From Clostridiales bacterium (lineage in GTDB: Bacteria > Bacillota > Clostridia > Saccharofermentanales > DTU023), in contig SFGY01000051.1 of the NCBI GenBank assembly GCA_004556455.1, positions 1 through 7,286 of the forward strand: 7,286 nt of DNA. The letters are read 5' to 3'. The notes beneath the pieces are model-generated. The model worked only from the letters and a program-made list of their open reading frames with translations. It had not been told where the DNA came from and did not search any database. Position numbers and translations under genes: made by a program. Below, in pieces: positions 6,616 through 7,286 of this stretch; positions within the stretch are counted from its first letter, which is position 1; each line of letters opens with the position of its first letter.

Positions 6616-6644
6616 ATAATAGCATATTTCTGTGAAAAACACAA
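6616..6644 (-). promoter_or_regulatory. Extended -10 promoter for the XRE/MFS-LuxR genes
   Basis: Minus strand: TTGTGT (6644-6639), 17-bp spacer, then TGC-TATTAT (6624-6616), an extended -10 element one base off consensus. Transcription would begin near 6609, giving a leader of about 70 nt. A TTGACA (6611-6606) just downstream has no good -10 at 17-18 bp, so I prefer the first reading. Confidence 0.5.
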
Positions 6645-6691
6645 CGGGTTATAAAGCGATAAATTTATTATTTGCGGTTTTTCACGCTTTC

Positions 6692-6809
6692 ACTACAGCA
6701 GAAAGAAAAAGCGCAGTTGGTTTAGGTTTGATTTGCCTTGCCGAATATCTGCCGGATAACAGACTCTTACAAACTGCATATATCCTCTTGTTTTTCTTTC
6801 TGCTGTAGT
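6692..6809. repeat. 19-bp perfect inverted repeat enclosing 80 bp
   Basis: ACTACAGCAGAAAGAAAAA (6692-6710) recurs as its exact reverse complement at 6791-6809. The match ends sharply on both sides. The enclosed 80 bp contain no open frame. They hold one weak promoter-like pair on each strand: minus TTGTAA (6772-6767), 17 bp, GATATT (6749-6744); plus TTGCCT, 16 bp, GATAAC. The unit could be an invertible segment, a tiny MITE-like element or a long hairpin. No recombinase or target duplication is visible. Confidence 0.75.
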
Positions 6810-6827
6810 TATTCTTCAGTTGGGTAG

Positions 6828-7014
6828 TTCACTTTCTCCTTCCACCATGACAGGTGGCACCTGTCACTTCGTCATCGCAAACTCCGCACTATTCGTTTTG
6901 CCGTAGAACGGCAAAAGCTCATCTGCTCCGTTGCTCCTCCTCTCCCCAAAAAGCTGTATAGCTTTTTGGGGACCCCGAGAACGCAGTTGCCCCTTGGCGG
7001 AGGTTTTTGCTTTT
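6828..7014. other. Non-coding block with three palindromes, possible transfer-origin or regulatory region
   Basis: This is gene-free DNA between the winged-helix gene and the inverted-repeat unit. It contains three hairpin-forming palindromes: TGACAGGTG-G-CACCTGTCA (6848-6866), TTTTGCCG-TAGAA-CGGCAAAA (6896-6916) and CCCCAAAAAGCT-GTAT-AGCTTTTTGGGG (6944-6971, a perfect 12-bp stem). None is followed by a proper T-run on either strand, so they are not standard terminators. On the minus strand GGTGGAAGGAG near 6847-6836 looks like a ribosome binding site, but no start codon follows at a usable distance. In integrative elements, clustered palindromes before mobilisation genes often mark oriT. No relaxase gene is present here, so this is a suggestion only. 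Confidence 0.4.
6944..6971. repeat. Perfect 12-bp stem palindrome
   Basis: Arms 6944-6955 and 6960-6971 with loop GTAT, about 43 nt past the stop of the winged-helix gene. It reads identically in structure on both strands. A run of five T is inside the stem rather than after it, so termination would be weak at best. Confidence 0.8.
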
Positions 7015-7275
7015 TCACTCTGCTTTCAGCCGGAACAGCAGACTGCTCTTGCCGCCTTCCTTACGGTAACGCTGCTCGGTTTCGAGGAGCCCTGCTTTTT
7101 TGAGGTCACGGATCCCGCGGCGGACGGTGGAGGGTGAATACTTGAGGTCGGCGGCTATGGTCGAGATGGCAGGCCAGCACTCGCTGCTCTCATTTGTCCT
7201 GTCGGCGAGATAGATATATACCGCAACGGCCCTGTGCGGCAGCTCGGTGCGGTAAAGAAAATCAAGACGGCTCAT
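7015..7275 (-). CDS. Small winged-helix (HTH_36-like) DNA-binding protein of a mobile element
   Basis: The protein is 86 aa from ATG 7275-7273. The bases before it (GGTGCAAAGCA) may be the end of a ribosome binding site cut by the window edge. N-terminal MSRLDFLYRTELPHRAVAVYIYLADRTNE is the first helix pair. WPAISTIAADLKYSPSTVRRGIRDLKKAGLLE (34-65) is the helix-turn-helix with recognition helix SPSTVRRGIRDLKKAG. YRKEGGKSSLLFRL (70-83) is the wing. This arrangement is known from HTH_36 proteins and the DNA-binding part of replication initiators on Firmicute plasmids and integrative elements. As a stand-alone 86-aa protein it is complete, with no catalytic domain. I infer a regulatory or replication-accessory role in an integrative element whose other genes lie beyond the right edge or have been lost on the left. 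Confidence 0.8.
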   Translation of the reverse strand: MSRLDFLYRTELPHRAVAVYIYLADRTNESSECWPAISTIAADLKYSPSTVRRGIRDLKKAGLLETEQRYRKEGGKSSLLFRLKAE

Positions 7276-7286
7276 TGCTTTGCACC

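Noticed and set aside
6944..6971. Palindrome as rho-independent terminator of the winged-helix gene
   Set aside because: The stem is strong, but the T-run is inside it and no T-tract follows on the minus strand (next bases AGAGGAGG).
1..7286. CRISPR array, tRNA or rRNA genes, insertion sequence transposase
   Set aside because: I saw no regularly spaced repeats, tRNA-like cloverleaf ends, ribosomal sequence or DDE/serine/tyrosine recombinase motifs on either strand.

Overview
The window looks like accessory DNA from a Firmicute, probably a gut Clostridia-type genome (Oscillospiraceae or Lachnospiraceae-like). The reasons are strong AGGAGG-type ribosome binding sites, short Gram-positive lipoprotein and Sec signals, a phage helicase of a kind common in clostridial prophages, and an HTH_36-like protein typical of clostridial mobile elements. 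That placement rests on protein style, not on a database match. Every convincing gene is on the minus strand, so transcription runs from high to low coordinates.

Layout by coordinate: (1) 1-887 is a phage replication remnant. It holds the start of a small conserved phage protein and the C-terminal half of an SNF2-like SF2 helicase that has lost its ATPase half. (2) At about 885-898 the helicase reading is joined abruptly to a secreted InlB-repeat-like protein, whose last residues are helicase DNA read in the wrong frame. (3) 899-4669 is a tightly spaced five-gene operon of cell-envelope character: lipoprotein, second lipoprotein, small soluble protein, double zinc-ribbon membrane protein, and the truncated secreted protein. 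(4) 4670-4860 holds the operon promoter, two 16-bp direct repeats 33 bp apart upstream of it, and a terminator-like hairpin. (5) 4879-6539 encodes a two-gene regulatory unit: a Cro/C1-type HTH protein without a normal start codon, and a 12-TM MFS-like protein with a C-terminal LuxR DNA-binding domain. (6) 6540-7014 has no gene. It carries a promoter, a 19-bp perfect inverted repeat around 80 bp, and three hairpin-forming palindromes. (7) 7015-7275 encodes a small winged-helix protein of the type found in integrative elements.

Working model (inference): a regulatory-plus-envelope islet of about 6 kb is wedged between remnants of two kinds of mobile element. The membrane-bound LuxR protein would sense something at the membrane and activate the divergently unrelated but co-oriented lipoprotein operon through the paired repeats at about -45 and -78. 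None of the five operon proteins has a function that I can assign from sequence. The regulator plus envelope operon is the best candidate here for an undescribed system. GC differs between parts: in hand-counted 60-base samples, helicase 481-540 has 41 G/C, the first lipoprotein 4021-4080 has 30, and the MFS-LuxR gene 5641-5700 has 28. This fits a composite origin.
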